NCBI GenBank assembly: GCA_030220185.1
Contig: JASPKZ010008350.1
Span: 2,328,501-2,392,500, forward strand
Length of the DNA stretch: 64,000 nucleotides
Source: Diploptera punctata
Lineage: Eukaryota > Arthropoda > Insecta > Blattodea > Blaberidae
Direction of reading: 5' to 3'
Shown: one piece after another, positions 51,006 to 62,900 of the stretch
Position numbering within the stretch: the first letter of the stretch is position 1
How the letters are laid out: each line of letters begins with the position of its first letter
The notes under the pieces: generated by a model
What the model was told of the DNA's origin: nothing
Seen by the model: only the letters and a program-made list of their open reading frames with translations
Database searches by the model: none
Translations under genes and position numbers: made by a program

Positions 51006-51318
51006 ACAAATTCAAATATTTCTTAGGCTTGGTATTGGTAGTTACATAGATGAGCAAGATACAAGGGATGCACAGACGAGGCGGTTTGTCTGTAAACATC
51101 TTGACTACGTAACCTTTAGCCTAAATGATCATTAAATCTGGGGTTTTCATGGCTACAGTTTATTTTACCTGCGGAATACGATCCTACGATTCTTATCTAG
51201 ACTTATTTTTACCTTAAAATTTCCTAAAAATAAAAACGTCTGTCATGCAGGAATTGCATAAACTAAGTGAATTCATCAGCAAGAAGAATTTATGGTTTCA
51301 TTTTGTTGGCTTAGAGAA

Positions 51319-51352
<34 letters not shown>
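51319..51352. repeat. (TA)n microsatellite
   Basis: A pure TA run. Confidence 0.95.
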
Positions 51353-51354
<2 letters not shown>

Positions 51355-52128
51355 AAATTGGGAAACTCAATTTCTGTTGTCAGCTTATTTAAAAGTGTCA
51401 TTTCACTTCCTCGTCCGCGACACAATTTATTTCAATTTGATACCGCGGATCGTAATTTGGGACTCACTAGAATGAGCTTCAGATCTTTTGACACTCCTAA
51501 ATATTGAATCTTGACTAGTTAAATAGGCTTAAATTCTAGGCTTAAGTCCTGCTGCCACTACCTGAAAATATTGAAGCTTTGGTGTTTGGTCGAAGGACTG
51601 TTAGGAATAAAGTCATTTTAACACTAAAGTATACATTTAGGCCTATATCTCAAAAACCTGACAACATACTCTACTAAAAAGATGTAAAACTGGACTTAAA
51701 TCTTTTGACAAGCCATGATTACATTTTTTGAACTCTAATTTTGTTTCATCACGCTATTTTTGATGATCTTTATGTAAAAAATTGTGTTGTGTTCCGTGTA
51801 GAAATTTGTTACACAACAAACGCTACAATTTATTTTTTTCACAAGGGCTGTATTTGTGGGGTTTCCTGTTAATTGGCTCCGTCGGCGTAATATAATTAAG
51901 ATAAATGTAGAAGAATATATTTCCCATAGATGGAATTTAAGAGTTTTCGGATATTTATTTAAAATATATAACATTTATAAGGTTCATTTGAAAATATAAA
52001 AATAGTTAAACTTGGAAATGAAATAATAATTAAGAAATTAACATGTTATAGGCAAAAAAATCGTAATATGAATGCAGGTTAAAATTTGTTTCAACCAGAA
52101 AATCATATTATAATATTTACACTATGCC

Positions 52129-52456
52129 GCGACAGGCCAAGAACGCTTTTGGTCTATCAGTTGGCTGCTTGTCTCACATCCATATATGCTGATCAGACGT
52201 AGACGATCATATAGCCAGTATAGGTGTGACATATCAGCATGTCGGGTTCCCCAGCCGTTACAGCTGTTTTCTTCAACCTGAAGTTGCTACTTATTGCATC
52301 TTCCGAAATTACTCACGCTGCTGGGTGCGCATCGGTCCCATACAGGCCAAAATTTCATGAGAAAATTTCTTCCCCCATAGAAAATCAAACAGTGCAAGTT
52401 TCCGTAGTTCTGCTCCAAGACATCTTGCCTTAACCGCTCGGCTACGGCGCGGGAAA
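52129..52456 (-). mobile_element. SINE family S3, divergent full-length copy
   Basis: The tRNA-like head is intact at the right end (TTAACCGCTCGGCTACGGCG on the plus strand), with the B-box region altered (AAAATCAAACAGTGC). Body blocks follow the S3 order with many substitutions, so it is older than the 30-38 kb copies. Confidence 0.85.
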
Positions 52457-52612
52457 TATAACAATACAATTTCGTTATCAAAATGTATTAAATTTTATTT
52501 GTTTAGATGTTTTACAATTTTACCAAAAAATTATAACTCCTTTTTTATTTAATTGTGTTGTAATCAGTATTCGAAGTTGATTACCTTATTTACTGCATAT
52601 ATTTATTATAAA

Positions 52613-53310
52613 TAATGCCACGAGTGATTTCCAATTTATCTAGAGAATTTGCATATCGAGAGTGGCATTTGTTAGGACTATTTAACGAATATAATTAAGC
52701 TATTTACTCACAAATCATTATTTAACTATAGTTATTTTAAAATATTTATCTATTTAATGTAAACGGCGATATTTGAAAACAAAAGAGAAACGATTGGTAT
52801 GCTTTATTTGCTTCTTTTGTTCATCACTGCAACCAGGTCATATTATTTATTGCCAAAGGATCGCAATATTGTAAGAATGCACCCTAGTGGAGAAATTTAT
52901 AAACAACATTATATGTGTTAATTAATTTCTGATGTCCTTTGATGTAAATATGTCAATTATATTTTTTGCAACGTCATTTCCTGGAAAATAATTCGTAAAA
53001 AAAAGTGCAAACAGTGTTTTTTTTTGTGGTATAGCCAATTGCTACAAATGTTTTTATATTATCTGCCTCATGAGCTATATGCCGATATTCATGCACTATA
53101 TATACAATCTGGTGGCCGTATTTCTTGGGGGTCATTCACTGCAAAATAATGCTATGACCTATTCAGAATGTTAAAAAGGAGCTTTGTTCAATATGATAAA
53201 CTTCACTTGATAAATTCGAGGCGAAACACGACTGTGATTGGTTGTAAATAAAAAATCATTGAAATGTGATTGGTCATTGGTTCCCATTTGGGACATGAGT
53301 TAAATAGTCT
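52613..53310 (+). repeat. Family P repeat, copy 3, uninterrupted
   Basis: It is colinear with 20708-22870 without the two insertions and so gives the empty-site reference. The hairpin end is shorter (52613-52671: ATGCCACGAGTGATTT mirrored by GAGAGTGGCATTT). The paired ATTGGT boxes are at about 53238 and 53270, and TATATATACAATCTGGTGGC is kept. Confidence 0.85.
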
Positions 53311-53789
53311 TCATAACATAATTGTTCCAATATAAGAAATATTTTATAAACAGATTATTTTTATTTTAGTTTCAGTAGGAAATGTAGCTTCAGCTGTTAT
53401 AGAGAATTGAAGGGATAATAAATCACGAGAATATATGTATATAAAAAGTGGCAGCGTTAGGTGACGTAAAACACGAGACAGTGCCGTGGAATGTTTGAAT
53501 AAATCAGTTATTTTCTTCTAAGTTACTGGAAAATTGAATGCGACAGTTTCTAGCAAGATGATCTCACGTTTTTTGAGACACCTTTTTGCATCATTGACAT
53601 GGCTAAAAAGTCTTTGTTATCTTGAAAGAGGAATTCAGAACATAGCCATCTGATTTTGTTTCAGTCTATATTGTATGCTACTGTATAATCTATAGTATCC
53701 TCAGTCAAACTTTAGTCGCTAGATTACAAATTCAATAAGATAACATGTTTGTAAAATAAAGAATATTAAGGCAGCTTTACTTAATTACA

Positions 53790-54218
53790 CTATCTAAGTC
53801 ACTGGCATTATCGAACTCATAGACTCATGGTCGCGCGGACAGACGCGCTCCATACATCACTCTTCAGAGAATAACTTTTACAATCATCCCCTGAATAATC
53901 TACTTCCCTCAAACCATGGTTAATGTTATTCTCCTACCTCTTAGCCTAACTACTAGGTGATTTCCTAAAAGGATTTTTCATATCTCTTTCATTCCCTATT
54001 CGTGCCAGATGTCACGCCCATCGCAGTCAAATTGATTTTATCTAGTTTCTCACGAAGACCATGTATCTCACTATTAAGTAGTTTTCTACATTCACCTGTC
54101 CATTTTTTCTTAAGAACTTTTTTCAAATACTCATAATTCTTTCTGCTACCTTAAAGTAAGAGTACATACTTCCCATCCATATAAAATAACTGGGAGAATA
54201 ACATTTTTATATAGGGTA
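53790..54218 (-). mobile_element. LINE-B 3' fragment (-), old
   Basis: AAGTCACTGGCATTATCGAA, then GTCGCGCGGACAGACGCGCT and TCTACTTCCCTCAAACCATG are the reversed 3' end. Similarity reaches the AAAATAACTGGGAGAATAAC block. There are many indels and no frame. Confidence 0.8.
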
Positions 54219-54451
54219 AGGTTCCTAATTCCTTGATTTTTTATATTTTTGTGCAAATATAACATTTTAGATATTGGTGACAAAATATGAATACAAAAAA
54301 CATACCACGAGTTTGTTTATCGAATTCACTACAAACCTACATACAGTTCAAACTTTATGTAAAGCGACTATATCGAATGGAAATTCTCATGTTAAGATTC
54401 CTAGTGCTTCACTATTATGCAATGTCCTAATATTATATGTTCCTAGAAACG

Positions 54452-55041
54452 TTTTTTAAATGCCCCAAATGGGAGTCAATGACCAATCACATTTCAGTGA
54501 TTTTTTATTTACAACCAATCACAGTCGTGTTTCGCCTAAAATTTACCAACTAAAGTTTAACATAATTAAGAAAGCACCTCATTTTTAACAATCTGAACAG
54601 GCATAGCATTATTTTGCAGTGACTGACTCTATAAGAAATACGGCTACCAGATTGTATATATAGTGCATAAATGTCAACATATTCCAGAAAAATATAATTG
54701 TCATATTTACATCATACGACATCAAAAATGAATTAATATACAGTTTCATGTGTTTCATTTTTTCTCCACTAGAGAGAATTCTTACAATATTGCGTTCCTT
54801 TGGCAATGAATAATATGATCTGGTTGTAGTGATAAACAAAAGAAGCAGACGAAGCGTACCACTCGTTTCTCATTTGTTTTCAAACATCGCCATTTACATT
54901 AAATATATAAATATTTTAAAATAACTATAGTTAAATAATGATTTGTGAATAAAAAGCTTAATTTTATTCGTTATAGTCCTAAGATATGTCACTCTTGATT
55001 TCGAAATTCTCTAGATAAATTTGAAATCACTCGTGGCATTA
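54452..55041 (-). repeat. Family P repeat, copy 4
   Basis: It is the reverse orientation of copy 3. GACCAATCACATTTCAG and ACAACCAATCACAGTCG give both CCAAT boxes on the plus strand. The hairpin end is at 54985-55041, with ATGTCACTCTTGATTTCGAA mirrored by TTTGAAATCACTCGTGGCAT. Confidence 0.85.
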
Positions 55042-56660
55042 CTTATGATAATTAATTATGTGAGAAAATTAAAATAAATACAATTGCTTTAATAGTTATT
55101 TATTTTGAACCTAAACGTACACTTTGTTGATATGTTTATGCTATATTTGAGTGGCGTCTCGATACTTGAAATTTGGTTGGGGCGGGAGAACTCTTGTAAA
55201 GAAACAAGATGCTGCGAACTACAGAAGTAGCCCCTGATAGCGGTTAAATCACTTAAGTGTTCCCATATTAATCTTAATCAATTGCGATATCAATGCTGCC
55301 AAATTAGTCGGAAAGATGAAAAAAATAAAACTTGAGTTATTTATTTTTTTTTGGAAGTAACGACAAACACCTTTAAAACAGTAGGAATTACAAAACATTA
55401 CAAACTTTAAATTATAATTATGTTGATGATTAGTCCATATTTGGTGAAATTCTTATTTTATTTTCTCTTTAGGTTTGTAGTGGAGTAGATTGTATGCTAA
55501 ACTTTGAGGTTGCATTCTCGTTACCTGGTCTTTCGATAACTCTCTATGTTCCTTTATTGTGAATTTCATGTTTGAAAGTTGTTCGTATGTTGGTGATTCA
55601 GTAATTTGTAACTAGTTGTTGGTTTGAGGATTATATTTTCTGCTGGTTCAATTTTTAAAAACGAATCTTCTGTTAATTATCATGATTCGGATGCATAGGT
55701 TAAGGTGAGAATATTTCATACGTTCAAATTTAAATTACAAATTTAGTAATTTCAAATATATTTCGTCAAAATCCTGTCTTTAATTGAATAATTGTTGATT
55801 CGTTTTCCAAATTTGTGCGCTATGTGCTTCGCGTAATAAGGCTGATAATTCAAAATCAAATTCAAATGCCATAAATCATATTGAATCGACCTCGTGCTAT
55901 CAAACATATGAGATCCTGTCAGAGTTTAATTGTACTTTTATCAAATTTGGTATTTGTTCTGATATGTGGCTGTCAGTGTGTAAGCAAATGATAGACAATA
56001 AACATACTGAAGGCTGTTTCTATTCCAAATGCCACCTATGACATTATGTATGTATTGTTTCTAGCAAGTTAACACTTTTTGAACCAGGGACTGGTGTTGG
56101 TTTGAACATGTTTATGCAACCATGATATGCCATAGAGGTTGCAAATATTGTTATGTATTACAAGAGACATGGTTAATTACAATGTCAAATCTAGTCGTGG
56201 TCGCTGGCGTAGTCAAAGAGAGAGGTAGAGGGGGAGCCTTGTCTGGCGTCTTGTAACAGCCAAAAACTGCTTTAACTATGTTAATAAACACTTCACTTTT
56301 TTTTAGTTCACATGTTTTGAACTGACTTCTTTTTTTATTATCAGTTTATCTATGTTAATATGTAAAGTCTCTGAAAAAAAATCAAATTTATCTTGACATA
56401 TTGATCAAAGCTTCATTCAAAATAACTAATATAAACAAAAACAAAATGTTCTTATAACTTTTCATATTGTATTTTAGTAGATTAGAAGGTGACTGATACT
56501 AGTATCAATTGTAGAACCTTACTAATCAGGCGAAGTAATCTGTCGAAAATTATTATTTATAAATAACTATTCATTAATAGTGTTTTGACTTGCCAGTTGA
56601 ACATTTTAGATTCGAGAACTGCACTGCATCCTGCCCATTAATTCTATCCTATTAAAATCA
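55042..56660. other. No recognisable feature
   Basis: This is AT-rich sequence without an open frame of note. It is the longest stretch in the window without an identified repeat. Confidence 0.5.
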
Positions 56661-57545
56661 CTTAACTCACACTGGCAACTATGAAACCACCGTAGGACAT
56701 AAGACATCGTCATATAACCCTTATCCTGAAGCCAATATTTGCCAATCATCCCTCCTGTTATATTCTGATTCCCTCAAATCCATTACATTAATGTTATTCT
56801 CCCACCTCATTCTTGAGCTCTACCAAATGGGAGTTTCCTCCTGCCCCGTTTTCCTACAAGTGAGGCTTCCGTGCACCAACGTCTTTCATTCCCCGTTCGA
56901 CTGCCACATGTCCTACCCATCGACAGTCTACGAGGACTTTAACTGTTCTCATTATATATGGCTTCCTATAAAGACCATGCCTAATTCAAGGTGAGGAAGT
57001 ACTTCTCAATTCACCTATCTGTTCATCTCTCTTTGATCCAAAAATTTTCTTAAGCAACCTTTATTCTCAAATACTCGCCTTTCACACCCTTAAAGTAAGA
57101 GCCCATGTTTTCGCACCCATATAATATAAACTGGTAGAATTATAGTTTAATATATTTTCAGTTTAACGTTTTTTTGAAAGCCAGCTGGGACATCACGAGT
57201 CTTTGCAATGAATAATAGCACGCATTTCCAGAATTGAGCCTATGTTTAATTTCTTTGTGCATCTCATTCCTGTTTGTGATTATTGTTCCTAGGTATTTGA
57301 ATTCAGCCACTTCCTCAAAATTTCCCACATTTATCATTAGCTGTCCATTTCCGTTATATAATGTATTTTTATGTGTGACCATATATTTAGTTTTATTGAT
57401 ATTTACTTCCAGTCTCAATTTCTTAGTGTTACTCAGTAGTGTGTGCGTGTTGGCCTTTAGTATATCCTCGCTATCGGCCAGTAGTACTATATCATCAGCA
57501 TAAACTAACAGCTTATTAATACCATTGAGTTGTAGGCCAATAATC
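56661..57545 (-). pseudogene. LINE-B with intact YADD block
   Basis: On the minus strand it begins NGINKLLVYADDIVLLADSE, the RT catalytic motif with both Asp residues, then DILKANTHTLLSNTKKLRLE and VNINKTKYMVTHKNTLYNGN. The EEVAEFKYLGTIITNRNEMH block follows in one open frame to about 57158. Below that the sequence carries many single-base insertions through LREVDY-type blocks to the 3' end at 56661. The 5' part of ORF2 is missing. Confidence 0.9.
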
Positions 57546-58085
57546 GTGTGTAGATAAACTTTTAAACAAAATTAATGTTCTTCTTGTTCTGCCAGAAACA
57601 CAGGTTTGGGTTTATTCCCGTCTGTGAAATACAACTGGAACTGATCTGTCCAACTGCGATGAAGTCAACTGATGTCTCTGTTTCCTGAGGGTGATAATTT
57701 TTTTTTGTAAACGATGTCCACTGCTGTCTCCATTTTAACTGATGGAGCTGGACTTTCGCAGTCAATTCTTCAACACCTCATTGAATTCTAATATCACTGC
57801 TCATTTTGTCTCTCAAGGAAACGTCTGCTTTTTAATCGTAAAAATTTCATTTATGATATATTGATTCTGCTTTTATTAGTTTTTCGTAGAATTAATATTA
57901 CAGCAATTTCTAAGTGAAATGTCAGGAAGAGTTTATAGAATTAAAGTTATTGTGTAATGTTTCGACATCTTCCTATTGTTTAATTCAATAAAACGACGTA
58001 AAAACTTATCCCACGGCACACTAGTGACAAAATAAAATATACAGCTGAATAAATTACCATATTTCACAAGTAAATACAATATTTA

Positions 58086-58151
58086 GTGATTGAAATAATT
58101 CAGAAAGCAAAACAAAAAGTGATTGAAATAATCCAGAAAGCAAAACAAAAA
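58086..58151. repeat. 33-bp tandem duplication
   Basis: GATTGAAATAATTCAGAAAG and the AAAACAAAAAGT that follows repeat once at 58121 with one difference. Confidence 0.85.
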
Positions 58152-58524
58152 TATTGTTTCTCGTTTCACGTGCGTAGTACAGTGTCTTGTCACGTGTTGT
58201 GTCACTTGGGACATGAGCTCTATCTAGAACACATGTAACAACATGGGCATGCTCTGCAGTTAATAGAGAAAATCCCCGTCAGGGATCGAACTCCCCTTCT
58301 CTCTCGAGCTGCAGTTCAATTTCCGCATGATAATGAACCCAATTGCTCTCTGTTCCATAAATATCGGCTCTAAATCTTCATTGTTAGCAATTTATATGAT
58401 CAATAAATTTTTCATCATGTTCCAGGCAGTGTACCCAGTAGAGTTGAAATTTTAGGATGAATAACGAGGTCGATTTTTTGTTACTGTGCCCTGCGTTATA
58501 ATCCAGGATTGCATTTTATTATTT

Positions 58525-58529
<5 letters not shown>

Positions 58530-58560
<31 letters not shown>
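58530..58560. repeat. (TA)n microsatellite
   Basis: A pure TA run directly abuts the tRNA palindrome. A second run lies at 58953-58972. Confidence 0.95.
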
Positions 58561-58563
<3 letters not shown>

Positions 58564-58581
58564 TATGATAAGAAAAATAAA

Positions 58582-58651
58582 TGCCTGGACGGTATTCGAA
58601 CCCGGATCTCTGAGTCTGTACCTCAGCGTGATATCCATTACACTACCAGGC
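58582..58651 (-). tRNA. tRNA-like gene in left arm
   Basis: A 70-nt cloverleaf with acceptor GCCTGG/CCAGGC, D arm GTAGTGTAATGGATATCAC, anticodon stem CTGAG/CTCAG with loop GTACAGA (anticodon position ACA, T33 present), and T arm CCGGGTTCGAATACCG. The T stem has a mismatch caused by one change relative to the right copy. A 34 would normally be read as inosine in an ACN context, but an ACA anticodon is unusual. It may be a pseudogene. Confidence 0.55.
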
Positions 58652-58819
58652 GAATCCAATTCAAACACTTTTTTTTTCTTATATATGTATTATATTCTCC
58701 ATTATTACTAATAATTATTAGTAATAATGTATTATATTCTCCATTATTACTAATAATTATTAGTAATAATGGAGAATATAATACATATATAAGAAAAAAA
58801 AAGTGTTTGAATTGGATTC

Positions 58820-58889
58820 GCCTGGTAGTGTAATGGATATCACGCTGAGGTACAGACTCAGAGATCCGGGTTCGAATCCCGTCCAGGCA
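58820..58889 (+). tRNA. tRNA-like gene in right arm
   Basis: It is identical to the left copy except for the intact T arm CCGGGTTCGAATCCCG. A and B boxes are present. After it comes ATTTATTTTTCTTATC, whose T run could end pol III transcription. Confidence 0.6.
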
Positions 58890-59021
58890 TTTATTTTTCT
58901 TATCATACCATATTAAGCTTGCATTGCTCAATGTTAAACATTTAATTATAACATATATATATATATATATATCTTTTTCATTACTTTTTAAATTTATATA
59001 TGAGATAACTGACCCACACCC

Positions 59022-59100
59022 TGGCTGAGCAGTCTAAGGCATCATGCGTAGATGCAGAGCTACAAGAAACGCTGGTTCGGTTCTTTTTATACATACATAG
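59022..59100 (+). mobile_element. tRNA-like SINE head fragment
   Basis: TGGCTGAGCAGTCTAAGGC is a good A-box region and GCTGGTTCGGTTC a B box. No body that matches another family follows; instead there is TTCTGCCCCAGAGCAGG, which resembles a reversed S2 end. Confidence 0.5.
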
Positions 59101-59124
59101 TGTTCTGCCCCAGAGCAGGTAATA

Positions 59125-59323
59125 ATAATAATACTTTATTTATTCTGGCAGAGTTAAGGCCATAAGGTCCTCTCTTCCACTCAACCAGCACAAATACAAA
59201 TAAATATTTGACAAATATAGATATACACTATACTAATTATAAACAGTTAAAGATACAATAATGTAGCAATGTAAATGTCATGTACAAAACAACATTTGAT
59301 AGGGTAATAACAATAATGATACG

Positions 59324-59383
<60 letters not shown>

Positions 59384-59390
59384 TAAATAT
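59125..59390 (-). mobile_element. Retrotransposon 3' fragment plus (ATA)n array
   Basis: On the minus strand it reads CTGGTTGAGTGGAAGAGAGG, ACCTTATGGCCTTAACTCTG and AATAAATAAAGTATT, then a TATTAT tail. It is the same layout as 46253-46420. An (ATA)n array (59322-59382) lies at its upstream side. Confidence 0.65.
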
Positions 59391-59749
59391 GATACATTAT
59401 ACGAGAAACACCAATTAATATATATACCTTACACTGGATAATAATGAAGTCGAGTTTAGAGCAAATATAAATTTAGATTTCTTTTAAGAGATGCCAATGT
59501 TTTTCATTGCAAACTCAGCATTCTCCACTCTTTCCTTAACTCAACTTTCCTTTTTGTATCCGCATTCAAATCATTTATTTTAATATTGTCTATCATCTGA
59601 TGCCTTTTTCTGCCTCTAACTTTCTTTCTGTTGACCATTCCGTTCTTTATATGGGGGAAAAAATTACTTATGGAATTTTGGCCAGTTTGGGACTGGTTTC
59701 CAACGAGCATCATGAGGAATTCCGGTAGCCAGATAAATATGGCTCGAAG

Positions 59750-60060
59750 GCACGCCGTACTGTAGTGGTTAAGGCAATACGTTACAAATCGGAAGGTCCA
59801 GGGTTCGAGTCCCGTGCGGTCAGGATTTTAAAACTGACCCAAACCTTCTGGTAGCTATACGGCCTGGGGCCGACTTCGCCTCTAACAGAAATGTGTACCA
59901 GACTATTGGTTTGGGGTAGGTGGTCGTTACGTAGGGATGACGATCCGGCTGACATCAAGTGGAAATTACCTATAAAAAGTGGGAGCATTATCCTCCTTCT
60001 ACCACGAGGGCCTCATATGACCTGTAATGGGTTTCCTTTATCATTACCTTTAGATAAATG
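59750..60060 (+). mobile_element. SINE family S6, with tRNA head
   Basis: The head includes TGTAGTGGTTAAGGC (A box) and AGGGTTCGAGTCCCG (B box). The body has GGCCTGGGGCCGACTTCGCC, GAAATGTGTACCAGAC, GACGATCCGGCTGACATCAA and CACGAGGGCCTCATATGACC. It ends with a CTTTATCATTACCTTTA tail. It is the only S6 copy here with a head and defines the family. Confidence 0.8.
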
Positions 60061-60089
60061 GGACTCAGGTTGAGAAATCCACCTATAAC

Positions 60090-60190
60090 TACGGGGGGAT
60101 CAGACATGCTGATCACATATTACCCAGAGCTCTGCTCAACTCTATGATTGATACCTGTGGATGTAAGACCAGTAGTTAGCTTGTAGTTAA
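60090..60190 (+). mobile_element. SINE family S3 3' fragment (+)
   Basis: GGGGGATCAGACATGCTGAT, then CACATATTACCC and ATTGATACCTGTGGATGTAA parallel the reversed S3 body (GGGGGACTCGACATGCTAAC, CACATGTCACCC, ATTGACACATGTGGATGTGA). Head missing. Confidence 0.55.
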
Positions 60191-60634
60191 ATGACCTTAT
60201 AGGCATGTCGAGGGCATGGAGTTTTTTATATCAAACGATAGACCTACCTATTCATCCTTTGGATGGGGACGGTTCAATAGGTGCTTTTCAGTAAGAAAAG
60301 ACACTGCATCGCCACATGATTTATTTATTTTTTTACATAATTTTATCACTCACACCTACACAAGCCCTAAGCACTCTTCTCCTAATCCGAACTTGATTCA
60401 GTAAAGTATAAATACGCACATCTTGCAGTTGATAACGCAACACTTAATCGATTATACTTTCCATATTCTATTACCCTTCGTTTTGTTGCGATAATCCAAT
60501 TAGTGAGTATGTAAGAATAAGTATATTTTATTCACAAATAAATATTGTACACAGCATTGACACCCGAATGAGCAAATGATCTAACTTGGTTCCAGTTCAG
60601 TTAAAGAAATGATTGATATATGCTATATATATTA

Positions 60635-60962
60635 TAGTCCACCGCTGTGGTTTCGAGGTAGCGTGCTGCCTTGTCACGCAGCGGGCCCGGGTTCGATCCC
60701 CGGTCGGGGCAGTTTATCTGGGTGAGGTTTTTATGGGGGTTTTTTCCTCACCTGTAAGACAAATGTCAGGAAAACTTTAAGGCCCAAACGGTCCCCGAAA
60801 TCATATGGCCATCATCATCATTTTTATCATACTTCACCGGTGTGGAAAGCAACGGGAAGCTACCACACCAACAATTCCCTAGTAAAGCTGCAAGCATAGC
60901 ATGAAAATGCTATGATTGCAGTGAAAGACCTGCCCTCGGGCAGAATTACTATGGATGGATGG
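60635..60962 (+). mobile_element. SINE family S2 with target-site duplication
   Basis: A full-length S2 from GTCCACCGCTGTGGTTTCGA to a (GGAT)n tail. ATATATATTA occurs at 60625-60634 and 60963-60972. It is very close to the copy at 49622. Confidence 0.9.
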
Positions 60963-62690
60963 ATATATATTACGTTTTAGTTAAAGGAAGGGGGAAAACA
61001 ATATATATAAATTTGTTTCAAAGACAAAATAAAATTTCTAAGACAAAGTTTCAAAGACATAAAATAAATTCTGGCACGTATATATTAAGAAATAATGCAG
61101 GGGAAAATAGAATAGACGAAACATTGTAGAATACATTAATATCAGTCTGAAAAAAGGTAATTAGAGACGTGTAGAAAAGAGTTAAGAGTAAGTATATGTG
61201 GGATCCTATGGGATCCTATGAATAGGAATTTGAAATGCCTTAATAGATAATAAAGTATAATTACAATGTATATATAACTCGTAAACAACTATTATGGTTT
61301 TAACTGCCTCGGAAACTTTTTTTAAGAAGTTCCTCTTAAGTCTATAATGACCTTCCTTCGTTTTAAAAAAATCAACAATCCCTTCGTGTGAGGATTTTTT
61401 TCCTTCTTTTTTTAAATAGTGGCCGTCTTCGAGGCATTGCGTTGAAGCTTACACTTCATAACGTACGTTAGTATGGAAGTTACAGGAAAGCTTTTATAAG
61501 TAACCAAATGATCATTGGATTGCACAGTCTTGTAGGAAATCAAGTCACGACCCTCCCAGGACATAATATTAAACTTGTGTGGTTAATAGCCCTGTAAAAG
61601 TTGGTCTTGCAAATTGGAATAATTAAGGAAAAGGGTTCCCAAGCATCAGAGGTGTACATGACTTCATTGTACGATGCCACTCTTTACGTGAGGATTCTCT
61701 TGCCTCCATTAGTGGACAACAATCCACTCACTACATGACGTAATTATGAAATATTTCCCTTCTCTGTCTCTATATACGTTTGAATTTAAAACCATAGTAA
61801 CCGAGTACAATGAATATTTTTTAATTACAGTTCAATTAATAATGTTGTCCATTTTCATTGTTAGCAATTAGTTTTATAGTCTGCCTTCAATACAATCATG
61901 GAGGTGCAGTTAATAAATATTATATTGTAAGCATTTTCTTTTCAGATTTAAAAAGATAATTGAACATTGTTTAATATCAATTTAGCCAAAACAGCCATTG
62001 TGGCGGATATCTCGTCTTTGGAATCAGAAGAATGGGAATGGAGAATAAAGGAAGTTTCATACTTAATTTTGTCTATCAAATGTAATCAGAATTATTAAAT
62101 AATCATTTCATCTCTTTATGTAAATTAACTTTTATCATATAATTTATTACTTTTTCCACTGACGAAGCTGACTTAAAATTCAATTGATAAATCTACAACA
62201 ATAATATATTTTAAAAATGTTTTTAAAAAATGTGTGTGGTTCTTTCGTTTGAAAATTATTTAAACATATAGCAACATACAAAATATCTTAAACATAAGAC
62301 ATCAATCGGTAACAGAAACGAACTAGAACAATATTATTGAGATTTACTTCTCAAGGATCAGCTCACCTAAGTGGTGTATACCTGTACTACCCTCCCAGCT
62401 GGTAAGAGGCCTTAAGTGATGTTAAAAGCTAAATTTAAATTCAAATTATGAGTTCAAAATAGTGATATTTTACTGTAAAATAAGATTACAGCTAAATATA
62501 TAAAATATATTAACTCTTTTGTACCCTGGAAACTATCCAAGACCATGTTTGACTGTCTGCCATGTTGAATCAGGTGATAACATACCTGACGGGGTTGAAA
62601 TTTTGTTAAATTAATTTAATTTAAATAATTTAACAGTAACATTTTCAATCTCGGGGCCAGGAGAGGTGATGGTGTACAATTTTTAATCGC
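60963..62690. other. No recognisable feature
   Basis: This is AT-rich sequence. Apart from a 10-bp duplication (GGGATCCTAT at 61200-61219), nothing is assignable. Confidence 0.5.
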
Positions 62691-62900
62691 TAGATTGTGC
62701 ACCAGATTCCTGCATTAAATTGCAAACCTCTCCGCAGTTCATATTATGTTGCGGAGGCATGTTGTACTGTTCATAGCGATTCGTACTTGGATTGGGACGT
62801 TAATCCTGGCGGCCCCCTTGGTGCTTTTCGAAAGGAAAAGGCTATATTCTGCCACAGGGTTTCACTTTCTCCCTTTTCTTCATCATCATCTCTCCATATA
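62691..62900 (+). repeat. Dispersed-repeat candidate
   Basis: CCTCTCCGCAGTTCATATTA, CGTTAATCCTGGCGGCCCCC and TTGGTGCTTTTCGAAAGGAA look like a dispersed insect repeat rather than a gene, although a 104-codon frame (62697-63011) crosses it. No second copy lies in the window. Confidence 0.3.

Larger units (their letters stand above)
58560..58912. mobile_element. Palindrome carrying a tRNA-like gene in each arm
   Basis: The arms from TATGGTATGATAAG to about 58700 and from about 58760 to CTTATCATACCA are nearly perfect reverse complements. The centre is an AT-rich sequence (CTCCATTATTACTAATAATT and mirror) present twice. Each arm holds a 70-nt tRNA-like gene followed by an AATTCAAACAC..TTTT stretch. 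Open frames on both strands across it are mirror images and spurious. Confidence 0.85.

Noticed and set aside
58486..58931. Mirror-image frames of ~100 codons
   Set aside because: They read the same palindrome from opposite strands and run through tRNA-like sequence.
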